A DNA stretch of 64,000 bases from Agelaius tricolor (taxonomy: Eukaryota; Chordata; Aves; Passeriformes; Icteridae). A model generated the notes under the pieces. The model was not told the DNA's origin. It saw nothing but the letters and a program-made list of their open reading frames with translations, and did not search any database. Below are positions 1 through 11,370 of the stretch, piece by piece; position 1 is the stretch's first letter; each line of letters opens with the position of its first letter. The stretch spans positions 282,001 through 346,000 of the forward strand of contig JALJCS010000007.1 of the NCBI GenBank assembly GCA_023055355.1. The letters are read 5' to 3'. Both the position numbers and the translations under genes were made by a program.

Positions 1-555
1 GAGCCCCAGACCCCTGTGCCTTTGATTATGACCCATGGAAAAAATTACCAACCTAATATGAGGATCTGCAAGCCACAACAGTCCAAGTAGAATAATAATT
101 AGTTTGTCACAGGGTGAAAAATAGATTTTTTGGGGATTTAGAATGGGGGTTCAGGGGGGCAACATGGAGGGATCTGGGTGTGTCCAGCCTTTCTCCTCCT
201 TCTTCTTCTTCTTGGCCCCCATCTTCTGCTGTGATGGTGGCACTTTGGGATTGGTTTAGGGTAGAAGCTCACTGTCTAACATAGGTGATAGGTATTGGGA
301 AGGAATTGTAAATATTGCACACACAGTTTTTAGTATAAAATACAACACTGCCTCTGAGGGTGGGCAGTGTGCCTCTGTCTGTCCTGCTGAACAGACCTCT
401 GCAGGTCAGGAGAAATAATTTTATAGATAAGAAACAATGAACAGCCTTGAGAATGAGAACTGAAGAGCTCTGACTGCTTCTTTGGCTGCCGGGCTGGGAA
501 CAGAGACTTTGTGACACATCCTGGGGTCACTGAGAGCAGCAGAGACCCCGAGAGA
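1..555 (+). repeat. LTR-like repeat family A, copy 1 (cut by window edge)
   Basis: This stretch is closely similar to 45318-45934 (plus) and 46566-47170 (minus). All three share a CT-rich stretch, a TATA-like box after a run of T (near 330-345), and a common end at the words gagaccccga. A TATA box inside an AT-rich repeat of this length suggests an LTR promoter, but no clear target-site duplication or internal retroviral sequence was seen, so the class is inferred. The left end lies outside the window. Confidence 0.55.
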
Positions 556-1090
556 TTCTGCCCCATTTACCCACCTGGGCAGGCTGGACAATGGGCAAGG
601 ACTGTCCTTGCTCAGGGGTGTCTGGCCCCTGCTGCAGGTCCCTGATCTGAGGGAAGCAGCCTCAGGTGGTTGTCAGGCCCCATTGATGACACCGTGGCAC
701 ATCTGGCACATCTGGCACATCTGGCACTGCCACGGGCAGTGTGTGCCACCCCTGCCGTGCCCTGGCTGGATTAATGGGGTGCACAGCTCTCCCTGACAGG
801 GAAAAAGGGTCTGGGGGCAGCAGCTCTGGGTGACAGGGCCACCCTCCCTGTGACACTGATCCCCACTGTCCCCACAGCAGCACTGCCAGGGGGAGCTGGT
901 GTTTGTCCAGGGCTGGCAGCTGAAAAGCAGCACGGAAAAGCCCAGATAACCTGCCTGAAATACAAATATTGAAATAGATATTCTATAGCCAAACTCAAAC
1001 AGGAGCTGCCTGAGCATCTTCCCTCCAGGCTGCCAGGGAATGCCTTTGCATCCCCCTCCACAGGGTCCCCCAGGAATCCCAGGCTCATTC
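556..1090. other. Gene-free interval
   Basis: No coding region is recognised. A small 10-bp tandem (cacatctggc) repeats three to four times near 696-727. Longer open frames here have no family resemblance and overlap on both strands. Confidence 0.6.
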
Positions 1091-1332
1091 TCTTCTTCTT
1101 CTTCTTCTTCTTCTTCTTCTCCTTCTCCTTCTCCTTCTCCTTCTCCTTCTCCTTCTCCTTCTCCTTCTCCTTCTCCTTCTCCTTCTCCTCCTTCTTCTCC
1201 TCCTTCTCCTCCTCCTTCTCCTCCTCCTTCTCCTCCTTCTCCTCCTTCTCCTCCTTCTCCTCCTTCTCCTCCTTCTCCTTCTCCTCCTTCTCCTTCTTCT
1301 CCTTCTTCTCCTTCTTCTCCTTCTTCTTTTCT

Positions 1333-1367
<35 letters not shown>

Positions 1368-1388
1368 TTCTTCTTCTTTTTTTTTATT
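1091..1388 (+). repeat. Polypyrimidine (CTT/CTC)n tract, ~300 bp
   Basis: An almost uninterrupted pyrimidine strand of CTT, CTC and CTCCTT units that ends in a T run. Reading frames through it are low-complexity (Ser/Pro on plus, Arg on minus) and are not genes. Such homopurine/homopyrimidine mirror tracts can form triplex (H-DNA) structures. Confidence 0.95.
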
Positions 1389-2160
1389 TTTTTGGCTGAT
1401 CTGCTGTGCCAGAGGGGTTGATGCAAACAGCTCCTGAGTGAACCCCAGTGTCCAGCTGGAGCTGCTGTGGGGCTGCCTTGGGCTGGCACCAGGAGCTGAA
1501 CAGGCCTGGGAATGATCCCAAAGCAGGGTGGGAAGGTGGTGCTGGTTTATTTAGGGGAGTTCAGGCAGGAGGAAACATTCCTGGCAGAGCCTTTGTGGGG
1601 ACAGGAAGGAGAGGTGTGAGTGCCCCTTCTTCTGGGGCTTTTGAATGCCACCACACAGTGCAGGAACGCTCTGTGTGAGATGAAATCTGCTGCAGGAAGG
1701 TCTTTCACAACCACTCAGCCTTACAGTGACAATAATTCGTCAGGAGAGGGTTTGGTTTTTTTAATTGTGAAAGGATTTTAGCAGTGATGAGTTCACCCTG
1801 TGAGGGGCGAACTCTGCATTCCCAGAGGTGCAGATTGAATGCTTTTATGCCAACTTTCATCCCACCATTGATGAAACCTCCTGGGCAGTGGTGACAGAGC
1901 AGAGAATCAAGTGATTTCTGCATGGATGGATCTCTGAAACTCGGGGTAGGGAGGGAGATTCCTCCCTGAACACTCACAGTGCCATCCCTCGTTGAGTTTC
2001 CACACAGCTGCAGGAAACTGAGCACAGTTTGAGGCACATACAGAATAAAAAAGGTGGGGAAAGCCTTTAGAGTGATCGAGTCAAACCCATCTGGGTCAGG
2101 TGCTGGAAGAGGATGAGCACCCTGTCCCAGAGCTGCTCACACAGTGGGGCTCAGAGTGGG
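1389..2160. other. Gene-free interval
   Basis: Nothing recognisable apart from diffuse GC-rich sequence; no conserved coding frame or RNA gene was seen. Confidence 0.5.
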
Positions 2161-2380
2161 GCAGGAGGGGGTGCAGAGGGGCAGGAAGAGGTGCAGAGGG
2201 GCAGGAAGAGGTGCAGATGGGGCAGGAATGGGTGCAGATGGGGCAGGAACAGGTGCAGAGGGGCAGGAAGAGGTGCAGATGGGGCAGGAACAGGTGCAGA
2301 GGGGCAGGAACGGGTGCAGAGGGGCAGGAACGGGTGCAGAGGGGCAGGAAGAAGTGCAGAGGGGCAGGAGGGGGTGCATG
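2161..2380 (+). repeat. Minisatellite, ~20-bp unit, about 10 copies
   Basis: Tandem copies of a G-rich unit (gtgcagaggggcaggaagag) with point variants such as gatggggcagg. The frames that stay open through it in both directions are artefacts of the repeat. Confidence 0.92.
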
Positions 2381-2810
2381 CTCAGAGTCATGAACCCTGC
2401 TTGGCTGCTCAGAGACATGAACCCTGCTTGGCTGCTGCCTGTGCTGGGGCCTTTCTGTCCTGTGGGAAGGAAAAGAGCATCCAGCACTCTGGAGCTGACC
2501 TGGCCAGGGGCAGAGGGGGGTCTGGAAGCTGAGATTTCCCCACAGCCTTTGGCCCCTGCTTGCCTGTGAAATGAGGGTCCTGACAGCTCCCCCTGAGGTG
2601 TCCTGTCCCTCCTGGGGCTCTCCTGGAGCTCACTGGATTCCTCCTGGATGAACTGAGCAGCAGGATTCCCGAGATGCACCCTTGCTACTGTCCAGTGTCC
2701 AAGGGTGACCAGCCCAGGAGGCCAGAGCAGAGCTGGCCTGGAGTAAACCTTCCTGAGGTGTGGTTAGTGGGGAGAGGCATCCTTGTCACCAGCCCTGAGC
2801 TTGTGGGTGC

Positions 2811-2960
2811 CAAAAAGAGCTCTGGGGGCATCTGCCAGCCAAAAAGCAGCTCTGGGGACATCTGCCAGCCAAAAAGAGCTCTGGGGACATCTGCCAGCCA
2901 AAAAGCAGCTCTGGGGGCATCTGCCAGCCAAAAAGCAGCTCTGGGAACAGCTGCCAGCCC
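2811..2960 (+). repeat. Minisatellite, 30-bp unit, five copies
   Basis: Five head-to-tail copies of a 30-bp unit containing aaaaagcagctctgg and catctgccagcc, with one- or two-base differences. The flanking interval 2961-3407 contains nothing recognisable. Confidence 0.92.
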
Positions 2961-3413
2961 AGGGGTGGCAGGTTTTGGGCTCAGCTGTACAAACTGGAGT
3001 TTTCCAGCAGGAATGAAGTCAGCAATAACCACATCACCCTCTCCTGGAGGGGAGAGCTCTGGCAGCTCCCTGTGCTGCCCAGGAGAGACTCCTGCATGCT
3101 GGAGGAGAAGGTTTCACACCCATTTACCCAGCTGGGCAGGCAGGACAGCACTGTGCTGCTCCTCAGTGTACACTGAGCTGCCAAGAGCTTGTCTTGGTCA
3201 AGAAGCAATGGATTTCAGGCCAACAGGGCCAGTGTCAGAGCATCTGGCAGCCCCCTGGCCCACAGGCCCGCGCTGCAGTGGTGCCAAAGGACAGGGACTC
3301 GCTCACACCCTGCACACTGCTCAATTCCCCCTCATGCCAGCAGCAAGGATCCCTTCAGGAGCCCTGCAGTGCCCACCAGGCTGATGTCCCCAGCCTGACT
3401 GGAGCTTTGGAAC

Positions 3414-3796
3414 TGTCATAGACACATTTTATGGAAAATCCTTTCCTCAGGATTTTTCCTCCTGAGAAGCTGAGAGGCCTCAGGAACAAAATGTCACCAA
3501 TGGTTATCTGCTGCTGTGGAATGCAACAGGTGCATCTGGGATTGGGCTCATGTGGTTGTTTCTAATTAATGGCCAATCACAGCCCAGCTGGCTTGGGGAC
3601 TCTCTGTCCGAGCCACAAGCCTTTGTTATCATTCCTATTCTATTCTTAGCCAGCCTTCTGATGAAATCCTTTCTTCTACTCTTTTAGTATAGTTTTAATA
3701 TAATATATTTGATAAAATAATAAATCAGCCTCCTGAATCATGGAGTCAGATCCTCCTCTCTCCCCTCATCCTGGGACCCCTGTGAGCACCATCACA
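3414..3796 (+). mobile_element. Solo LTR (ERVK-like family K), copy 1
   Basis: A 383-bp unit that begins TG and ends CA, flanked by a perfect 6-bp duplication, tggaac, at 3408-3413 and 3797-3802. It contains an AT-rich region and an AATAAA signal just before the downstream part. The same unit occurs at 27209-27580, 41470-41849 (minus) and 59471-59865. A 6-bp duplication with TG/CA ends is typical of class II (ERVK-type) LTRs. No internal retroviral genes are present, so this is a recombined solo LTR. Confidence 0.88.
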
Positions 3797-3867
3797 TGGA
3801 ACCTTCCTGCAGCTGATGGAGACCTGCAGGCAGCAGAGGGATGGGCAGTGTCCCAGGACAGAGCCAG

Positions 3868-5015
3868 GCTTTGCAGTGCCCAGCCCTGCAGGTGTCCCCT
3901 GCAGGTGGCACTGAGTGCTCTGGGCTAGGGACAAGGTGCCCATGGGGCACAGCTGGCACTGCATGGGCTGCCAGGGCTGGGCCAGCCCCAGGGATTTGGG
4001 GATTCTGGTCTCGTGGATCTCCCCAGGGTTTGGTGCAGCCGGGCTGGGCTCTGGTCCTGCTGCATCCCCACAGATGTCACCCCTGTCACCCTGTGACCAT
4101 CCCAGCACGGCCACCAGTCCCAGCTGGAGCTGGAACCCTCACAGGTGCTTTGTATGGGGCCACCTGCACTCTGGGGACATTCCCCATTTTTTCCCATGTG
4201 GATTTAAACATCCCAGGAGTCCTGGCCATTTTCTTCTCTGCTCCTCCCAGGCAGCTGCCTCTGCTGATGGTGCTCTACCTAAGAGTTCACCCATCTGTGG
4301 GAGCACAGGGGACACAGCTCCCAGGAAAAGGCAGGAGTGGGGCTGCCCCATGGCCCAGAGCCCTTCCTGCAGAGCAGGATTGCTGCCCCAGCCCTGAACA
4401 CTCCCTGGGTCTCCAGAGAACTCTGCTCTGCAGAGACCTGAGATGTTTTTCTGCCTGACACATCAATCCCAGCAGGGAGTTCTGCATCTCCCCCGCTACT
4501 TCAGGCTAATTAGAGACAGAAGCCAGAGAAGGTGGCAGTTTTTAACCCACTCAGTGCTGATAACCTCACAAACAGGGCTGAGTTTTGCTGTTCTGTACCT
4601 GGTTTGTTCCAGTGTTTGATTTGGAGGAGATCCAAGAGCCATCATAGAGTTATAGAAGGGCTTGTGTTGGGAGGAACCTGATGGATCATCAAGTTCCAAC
4701 CCCCTGCCATGGGCAGGGACACCCTCCACTAGACCAGAACACCAAAATCCCTGGTGCTGGCCCAGCCCTGCCAGCCCATGCAGTGCCAGCTGTGCCCCAT
4801 GGGCACCTTGTCCCCAGCCCAGAGCACTCAGTGCCACCTGCAGGGGACACCTGCAGGGCTGGGCACTGCAAAGCTCCCTGGGCAGCCCCTGCCAAGGCCT
4901 GAGCTCCCTTGCCATGGGCAAATTGCTGCTGCTGTCCAAGCTGAGCCTGCCCTGGCCCAGCCTGAGGCCGTTCCCTCTGCTCCTGTCCCTGTGCCCTGGG
5001 AGCAGAGCCTGATCC
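3868..5015. repeat. CR1 LINE 3' fragments, both orientations
   Basis: 3868-4010 (plus) and 4742-5015 (minus) are copies of the GC-rich CR1 family 1 described at 6601-7012. 4640-4740 is a different CR1 tail in minus orientation, carrying the typical ccatgggcagggacacc word. The sequence between and just after them is non-coding. Confidence 0.8.
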
Positions 5016-5320
5016 CCACCCTACCCTTCCCCAGCTCCATTGCCCTTCTCTGGGCGGTTCAAGGTTAATTGAAGGTTTAATTGCTGGGTTTGCAATTAAG
5101 ACTGTTGCAGTATGTACTAATGATCCTTTCCAAACAGCAGCAATCTACCCCTGCCCGGCTGCTTCTCATCCCCAGCTCTAATCCAGGCGTGGAGAGGGAA
5201 GTCAGAGCACCAGACACATGGCACAGATGGAGGATGATGATGCAAGGAGGCAGATTTGGGAACCTGAACCGTGCTTGTTCAGTTCACTTGGTGCTGGGTG
5301 TCATCCTGCACCCCCTGGGC

Positions 5321-5462
5321 TGAGGAGAGGAGAGGAGAGGAGAGGAGAGGAGAGGAGAGAAGAGAAGAGAAGAGAAGAGAAGAGAAGAGAAGAGAAGAGA
5401 AGAGAAGAGAAGAGAAGAGAAGAGAAGAGAAGAGAAGAGAAGAGAAGAGAAGAGAAGAGAAG
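5321..5462 (+). repeat. Purine microsatellite (AGAGG)n/(AGAAG)n
   Basis: A pure-purine 5-bp repeat that starts as gagga units and switches to gaaga units. Open frames through it read Arg/Glu/Lys only and are not genes. Confidence 0.95.
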
Positions 5463-6600
5463 ACTTGGAGGTCAGAGGAGATCTTCTAGGAGAAGCTAGG
5501 ATACCAGGAGATCTCCAACTGCTACAGCCCTGTGTGTGTCCTTGTTGCCTCTATTGCCACCTCCAGTCTCCTGTGACTCCCAGTCCTCATCCCACCTCTC
5601 CCATCCTCCTTTCTCCTCCCTCCTTCCCACCAACCCTTCCCTTTCCAGTCAATGATCCCAACCCTTCCCAGCTGAGCTGGGCCAGCCCCAGCTCTGGCTC
5701 TGGCCCTGCTCACAGAGGAGATGTGGGCTGGGTGTCCCCATGGTGTGGCTGAGGTTCTCCTTCTGCTGCAGGAGAGGTGCCCTGGGCCCTCAGCACTGGA
5801 CATTCCAGGAGCAAGGTGGCTGCTGTGTTCTTTGGCAGAGACAAGTGCCACGTTCCAGCATGTTCTGTTCCCCAGCAAAGCAACAGTCCAGGACTGAACT
5901 TTGGAAAACAAGATGTGAGTGAGTTTTATCTGCACCCAGGAGAAATCAATCCAGCATGCCTTCCTGCTCCGAGCCTCTATTAACTCTCTGAGAAATAAAT
6001 GACTAGAAAATACAATACAGCATTCCGGGGTAGTTCATTCATTTTTCTTTATTAATTTTTTTCTCAGCACAAGAGGAAAAAAAGGAACATATGGGGAATG
6101 AGCAGGAGCCATTTCTCAGTGCCATGGCCACCTGAAAAGGGTTTAGACCCATAATGCCTCTGAAAAATTCATTCACATTTCCCAAATCACATTAGGCAGG
6201 TACAGATTGTTTTCATTTTTACGGATTTTTTTACCCTTCCAAGATCTATTAAACCAGAATATGCCAAAAATGACAGGAGACAGAATTGCCTTGAAGTCCC
6301 AGATGAGAACCGTTTGCAGCTCACCTAAATGAAAGAATTTATTTTGAAATAAATTGGGGTTTGATTTAGCAGAAAAGGTTATGCCAAGACTGAAGCTGTA
6401 CCAGCACAGACTACAAAAATGAGGCTTCTTTTACTCTCAGCATTCATTGGAACTGGGAAGAAACTGCACCAAACAGCACAAACACTGCAGCACTGGGGGC
6501 CTGGCAGAGCTTTTGGTGACATCTCCCACCTAGAGATGGACAAGGACTCTGGGCTCTGGGAGCTGGCCTCTGTCCTGGAGAGCCAGACCATGGGGAATGG
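5463..6600. other. Gene-free interval
   Basis: No gene, RNA or tandem repeat is recognised. The stretch 6000-6420 is AT-rich with scattered AATAAA words but has no partner gene. Confidence 0.5.
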
Positions 6601-7012
6601 CTGAGGGAGCTGGGCAGGGGCTGCAGAATCCCTGAGGGAGCTGGGCAGGGGCTGGGGCTGGAGCAAAGGAGGCTCAGGGGCCCTTGTGGCTCTGCACAAG
6701 TCCCTGCCAGGAGGGCACAGCCGGGGGGGTCGGGCTCTGCTCCCAGGGCACAGGGACAGGAGCAGAGGGAACGGCCTCAGGCTGGGCCAGGGCAGGCTCA
6801 GCTTGGACAGCAGCAGCAATTTGCCCATGGCAAGGGAGCTCAGGCCTTGGCAGGGGCTGCCCAGGGAGCTTTGCAGTGCCCAGCCCTGCAGGTGTCCCCT
6901 GCAGGTGGCACTGAGTGCTCTGGGCTGGGGACAAGGTGCCCATGGGGCACAGCTGGCACTGCATGGGCTGGCAGGGCTGGGCCAGCCCCAGGGATTTGGG
7001 GATTCTGGGATG
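6601..7012 (+). mobile_element. CR1 LINE 3' end, GC-rich family 1
   Basis: It matches the layout of avian CR1 3' regions: a gctgggcaggggctg 31-bp motif, then caaaggaggctcagggg, then aacggcctcaggctgggcc, then the gccttggcaggggctgccc block, and a terminal ggatttggggattctggga tail. Copies at 20470, 22107, 32895 and 49985 (plus) and at 4742, 29845 and 35575 (minus) are nearly identical through the core. Confidence 0.85.
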
Positions 7013-7904
7013 CTAACGGAGACACTGGGGTTTGATGGAGTGCAGGTCAAACCAGGGCTGTGCAGCTCCCCAGAAAGGTCTGGGCAGGGCCTTGTGCCAC
7101 CCCTGGGACAGCCAAACTCACGGTGACCAAAGGGGAGCTCAGCCCTGCAGCCCCTCCCTGAGGGATCTCTGTGTCTGCCCCAGTGGGAACATCCCTGATT
7201 TCACCTCGAGTGTGAAACCACAGTTCATGGTAATGAGAGCACTGAGAGGGCTCCCATCAATCCATCCACTCCTCTCCAAGTGCCCAAGGATGGTGCCGCA
7301 CTCTGCTCAGTGGTGCTAGTGACAGGATGTTTCAGGAGTTCCCAGTGTGGAACACCTTTGGCTTGGCAATGAGACTTCCTTCAGCTTGGAATCATCACTG
7401 ACATTTACAGCTTGCTTATTTTTTTCCCTTGAGAAGTTTTCATTTTATTGAATGCAATTACTAATTTAAATTAGTTTTACAAGTTCTACCAGTAACTCTG
7501 AGTCTGAAGTTTTTCCACAGCATCTGCTATGAGGAGGTTGAGGGGTCTTGACAGAAGGTCAAGACTTTCTGTCAAGACCTGCCCCACCCAGCAGGTCAGA
7601 ACAAGACCACAGAAGTGGATGTTCTTTCTCTGAAATGCATTTCTGCATCTGTAATGTCACTTTGGACAGGTGTCCTGGAATTATTTTACTTAAAGAATGA
7701 TGCTATATGCAAACTTTCTGGCAAAACTTCTGGAATGTGACTGTGCCCCATGTGAAAACAGGAATTAACTAAATCATCCCAAACCATCCTGCATTTCCTC
7801 TGCTCTGCCACAGTTAGAGGTGAGAAGGGAACCCAGAGGAGCAATGTTGGGACATCTGTGTAAGTTTGCTGAGTCACTTTTCCCTTCTTGTGGATCCTGC
7901 CAGG
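7013..7904. other. Gene-free interval
   Basis: No coding or RNA gene seen. It has a moderately AT-rich part near 7400-7520 and a short direct repeat of a gtcaagac-containing phrase near 7548-7580. Confidence 0.5.
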
Positions 7905-8355
7905 TTGGGCTTGGATTTAGATCATTGCAGTCATTTCTCTGTGAGTTTGGTGAGAATAGGATTGGGTTTAGATCATTGCAACCATTTCTCTGAGTTTGGT
8001 GAGAGTGAGATTGGGTTTAGATCATTGAAGCCATTTCTGAGTTTGGTGAGATTGGGACTGGGTTTAGATCATTGCAGCCATTTCTCTGTGAGTTTGGTGA
8101 GATTGGGATTGGGTTTAGATCATTGCAGTCATTTCTCTGTGAGTTTGGTGAGAGTGGGATTGGGTTTAGATCATTGCAGCCATTTTTCTGAGTTTGCTGA
8201 GATTGGGACTGAGTTTAGATCATTGCAGCCATTTCTCTCTGAGTTTGGTGAGACTGGGATTGGGTTTAGATCATTGCAGCCATTTCTCTGAGTTTGGTGA
8301 GAGTGGGATTGGGTTTAGATCATTGCAGCCATTTCTCTCTGAGTTTGGTGAGGGC
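7905..8355 (+). repeat. Minisatellite, ~50-bp unit, nine copies
   Basis: The phrase tttagatcattgcagcca recurs about every 50 bp, followed by tttctctgagtttggtgag. The array ends about 130 bp beyond the stop codon of the olfactory receptor gene at 8492-9442, in its 3' flank. Confidence 0.93.
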
Positions 8356-8491
8356 AAACACTCTTGGGAGGAGTTTACAAGCCTGCTGGCAGCACCTCAG
8401 AGCACACGCAGAGGACAGTCTGGCACCAAAGGCTCTGAGTGTAAAATGAGGTGAGCCAGGGTGAGGGCACGGGGCAGCAGCTGGGCTCGGG

Positions 8492-9442
8492 TCACTGGGG
8501 AGCTCTGTCAGTGACGCGGATCAAGCTCAGGATCGTCCTCTGGATCTGCTTGGTCCTCACCCCATAGATGATGGGGTTGAGCACAGCGGGCACCAGGATG
8601 TAGACGTTGCCCATGATGATGTGGACCAGCGGAGCCAGGTCCTTGCCGAACCTGTGCACCACGGAGAGCCCGATCAGGGGCACGTAGAAGGCCAGCACCA
8701 CGCAGATGTGGGCGACGCAGGTGCTGAACACCTTGAGGCGCTCCCTCCAGGCCGCCAGGCGCAGCACGGCCCTGAGGATGAGCAGGTAGGAGAGGCAGAT
8801 GAGCACGGCGTCCAGCCCCATGACCAGCAGGATGGCGGTGAGCCCGTACACCACGCTGGGGGTGGTGTTGGCGCAGGCCAGGTTCATCACGTCCTGGTGC
8901 AGGCAGAAGGAGTGGGACAGGCGGCGGGGCCCGCAGAAGGGCAGCGGCAGGAGCAGCAGGGGCAGCGGCAGGAAGAAGAGCACGCCGCGGGCCAGGGCCA
9001 GCAGGCCCACCTTGGCCGTGGCGCGGCCGCCGAGCACGGCGGCGTGGCGCAGCGGGTGGCAGATGGCCACGTAGCGGTCGGCCGCCATGGCCAGCAGCAC
9101 GGTGGACTCGGCGGCCGAGAGCGCGTGGATCAGGAACATCTGCGTGAGGCAGGCGCCGAAGCCGATGCGGCGGCTGCCCAGCCAGTAGAGGCAGAGGGTG
9201 CGCGGCACAGTGGCCGAGGCCAGCGCCAGGTCGATGGCGGCCAGCATGCACAGGAAGAGGTACATGGGCGCGTGCAGGCCCGGCTCGGCGCGCACGGCCA
9301 GCAGCACGGCGCCGTTGGCCAGCACGGCCAGCACGTAGGCCAAGCACAGCGCCGTGGCCAGCCAGGAGTGGGCTCCCTCCAGCCCCGGCAGCCCGGCCAG
9401 CAGGAAGGACGGGCTGAGCTCAGAGCTGTTGGAGAAGGGCAT
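8492..9442 (-). CDS. OR51E2: Class I olfactory receptor, OR51E2-like
   Basis: A single-exon seven-transmembrane odorant GPCR of 316 aa, a normal length for family 51. I start at the ATG at 9442; an open extension to 9457 would begin with GTG. Seen: an N-terminal glycosylation site (Asn5-Ser-Ser), the PMYLFLCMLAAIDLAL segment of TM2, an MAADRYVAICHPLRH motif at the end of TM3 (Ala replaces the usual Phe), SHSFCLHQDVM in extracellular loop 2, and NPIIYGVRTKQI in TM7. The TM5 stretch VVYGLTAILLVMGLD and the TM6 stretch FYVPLIGLSVVHRFG closely resemble mammalian OR51E2. The His of the IHALSA motif, the Gln of HQDVM and the Arg of HRFG correspond to residues known to hold short-chain fatty acids in OR51E2. 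Acetate or propionate sensing is therefore plausible but inferred. OR51E1 or another family 51 member is the alternative. Confidence 0.88.
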   Translation of the reverse strand: MPFSNSSELSPSFLLAGLPGLEGAHSWLATALCLAYVLAVLANGAVLLAVRAEPGLHAPMYLFLCMLAAIDLALASATVPRTLCLYWLGSRRIGFGACLTQMFLIHALSAAESTVLLAMAADRYVAICHPLRHAAVLGGRATAKVGLLALARGVLFFLPLPLLLLPLPFCGPRRLSHSFCLHQDVMNLACANTTPSVVYGLTAILLVMGLDAVLICLSYLLILRAVLRLAAWRERLKVFSTCVAHICVVLAFYVPLIGLSVVHRFGKDLAPLVHIIMGNVYILVPAVLNPIIYGVRTKQIQRTILSLIRVTDRAPQ

Positions 9443-11009
9443 GGCCCCCAGGGACACTCATGCCAGGCCCGGGCGCTTCCTGCTGCGAGGGAAACACAAA
9501 GGGGATTTTTTATGAGCCCTTTCCCATGGCTCGGGATCCCACAGGGCCATTCCGGGGATTCTCAGAGCTGCCACGCTGATGGAGCAGCTCCTCTCTGGGT
9601 TTTTTACCCCGTTATGGCTCTGTGCAACAACATATGCGGTGACAAAATGCTGACATTTGAATTCAAGAATTGCCTGAATTCTCTAAAAGGCAGACCACCG
9701 TAAAATCAACCTTTTGAATAACAAACCCATCAGCTGAACTTGTTTGCTTTTCTTTTTAAAGGACAAAATTAAAATTATAACAAAGAAACCCGGCAGATTT
9801 TTAGTGCTTTCTGTAATACTTCAGTGCTGCCTGATTTTTTCCATATGTGCTGTGGTGGCCTGTCAGAAATGTGCTCAGTGAGGCTGGAGCTGGCAGTGCT
9901 GCCTCCCACGACCCAGCCCTCCCCAGAACAGCTCACAGGCACAGGAAGACATGGATCTTTCAAATGTTTTTCACATACAAATTGGATTTTCATCCAATGA
10001 AAAACATGTATGGAAAAAACAGAATATCTGTAGAAAAAAATAATCAGATTATTTACCTTATTCTGTGTTTGTAGATTTTCCAGGAGTGCTGTGCTCCAAG
10101 GATGATGGCCTGAAGATACAGAAAAAGCTTTGCTTTAGGTACCTTTCTATTTTCAGGCAGCAAGCCAGTACCTGTGCTGAAATAAACCCACCATCCCTCC
10201 TGCCCTGGATGGGCAGCACAAGGTCAAGCTCAACCTGGACTTTCTGGTTATTCCTTTGTGCCCAATCTGCGCAAATCAACAATGCAAAGTGGCTTTATGG
10301 CAAGCTCGGCAGGTTATTAATGGAGTTATTTTATAAGTAATGTTGGGTTGGGAAACATGGGGTTTTTACTGCACATCTGTGCTGAAGGACTAAAATAGCA
10401 TCAGGCTTTATTCTCCTGATGTGGGGCTTTTCCATCTCGGATGTACAACAAGGAGCACTCACATTGTAGCTTTTTATACCCGATTTACACACAGTGTGGG
10501 AGGACTGCTGCTGTCACTGTGCCCAAAATCTATTCCAGGGATGACGCTGTCAGCCAAGCACTTGGATTTAGACACAAATGGAACGAACAAGGAGCCTCAG
10601 TGATCACCAGCAGGTACTGAGGCACCTCAGCTGCCAGCCCTGACGGAATTACCTGAGTCCCACTGGAAAATCCCGCCCTCCTGATCATTTCCCTGAGGGA
10701 GTGGGGCTGTGAGACAGGCACTGAAACAACCCCTGGTGCTTCAGCTCATCTCTAATTCTCTGGCACTGATAGATGCAGTCAGGTTTCCATCAGTGGCTCA
10801 GGATTTGGGATTGCTGAGCGGGTGCTGTGAGGGCCTGGATTTCTGCAGAGATGGAGACTGCATCCATGTCTTTGAAACACCACTAAATGCAGATTCATTT
10901 TCTTAGGGGGACCCAAGCAGCACCCCCAGCAGTAACTCACAGAATCACTGAGGCTGGAAATCCAGGATCATTGAGTCCAACCTTTGACCAATCCCCACCT
11001 CACTGAAGA
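9443..11009. other. Gene-free interval upstream of the OR gene
   Basis: No coding sequence recognised. The 5' untranslated exon expected for an OR gene could lie here but I cannot place it. A CR1-like tail phrase appears at about 10938-11009. Confidence 0.5.
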
Positions 11010-11370
11010 ACCATGGAATGGTTTGGGTTGGGAGGAACCTTAAACCTCATCCCATCCCACCTGTGCCATGGCAGGGACACCTCCCACTGTCCCCAGTGCC
11101 CAGCCTGGCCTTGGGCACTGCCAGGGATGCAGGGGCAGCCCCAGCTGCTCTGGGCACCCTGTGCCAGGGCCTGCCCACCCTGCCAGGGAACAATTCCTCA
11201 TTGCCAAGATCCCATCCAGCCCTGCCCTCTGGCACTGGCTGCCATTCCCTGGGTGCTGTCCCTGCAGGCCTTGTCCCCAGTCCCTCTGCAGCTCTCCTGG
11301 AGCCCCTTCAGGCCCTGCCAGGGGCTCTGAGCTCTCCCTGGAGCTTCTCCTCTCCAGGCTGAACCAGCCC
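11010..11370 (-). mobile_element. CR1 LINE 3' end, family 2
   Basis: In minus orientation it reads ggctctccaggagag-type CR1 sequence through the gaggaattgttccctggc block to the conserved ccatggcaggg tail. Other copies: 17505, 26420, 32565, 37375 (plus) and 25640, 30755, 34490, 40900, 44725, 58495 (minus). A pyrimidine-rich patch follows at 11376-11460. Confidence 0.85.

Noticed and set aside
1085..1489. Arginine-rich minus-strand frame
   Set aside because: Translation of the CTT/CTC tract; no protein family and no splice or promoter context.
8621..9703. 360-codon plus-strand frame opposite the OR gene
   Set aside because: Antisense shadow of a GC-rich receptor gene; composition is Gln/His/Gly/Ala with no domain.
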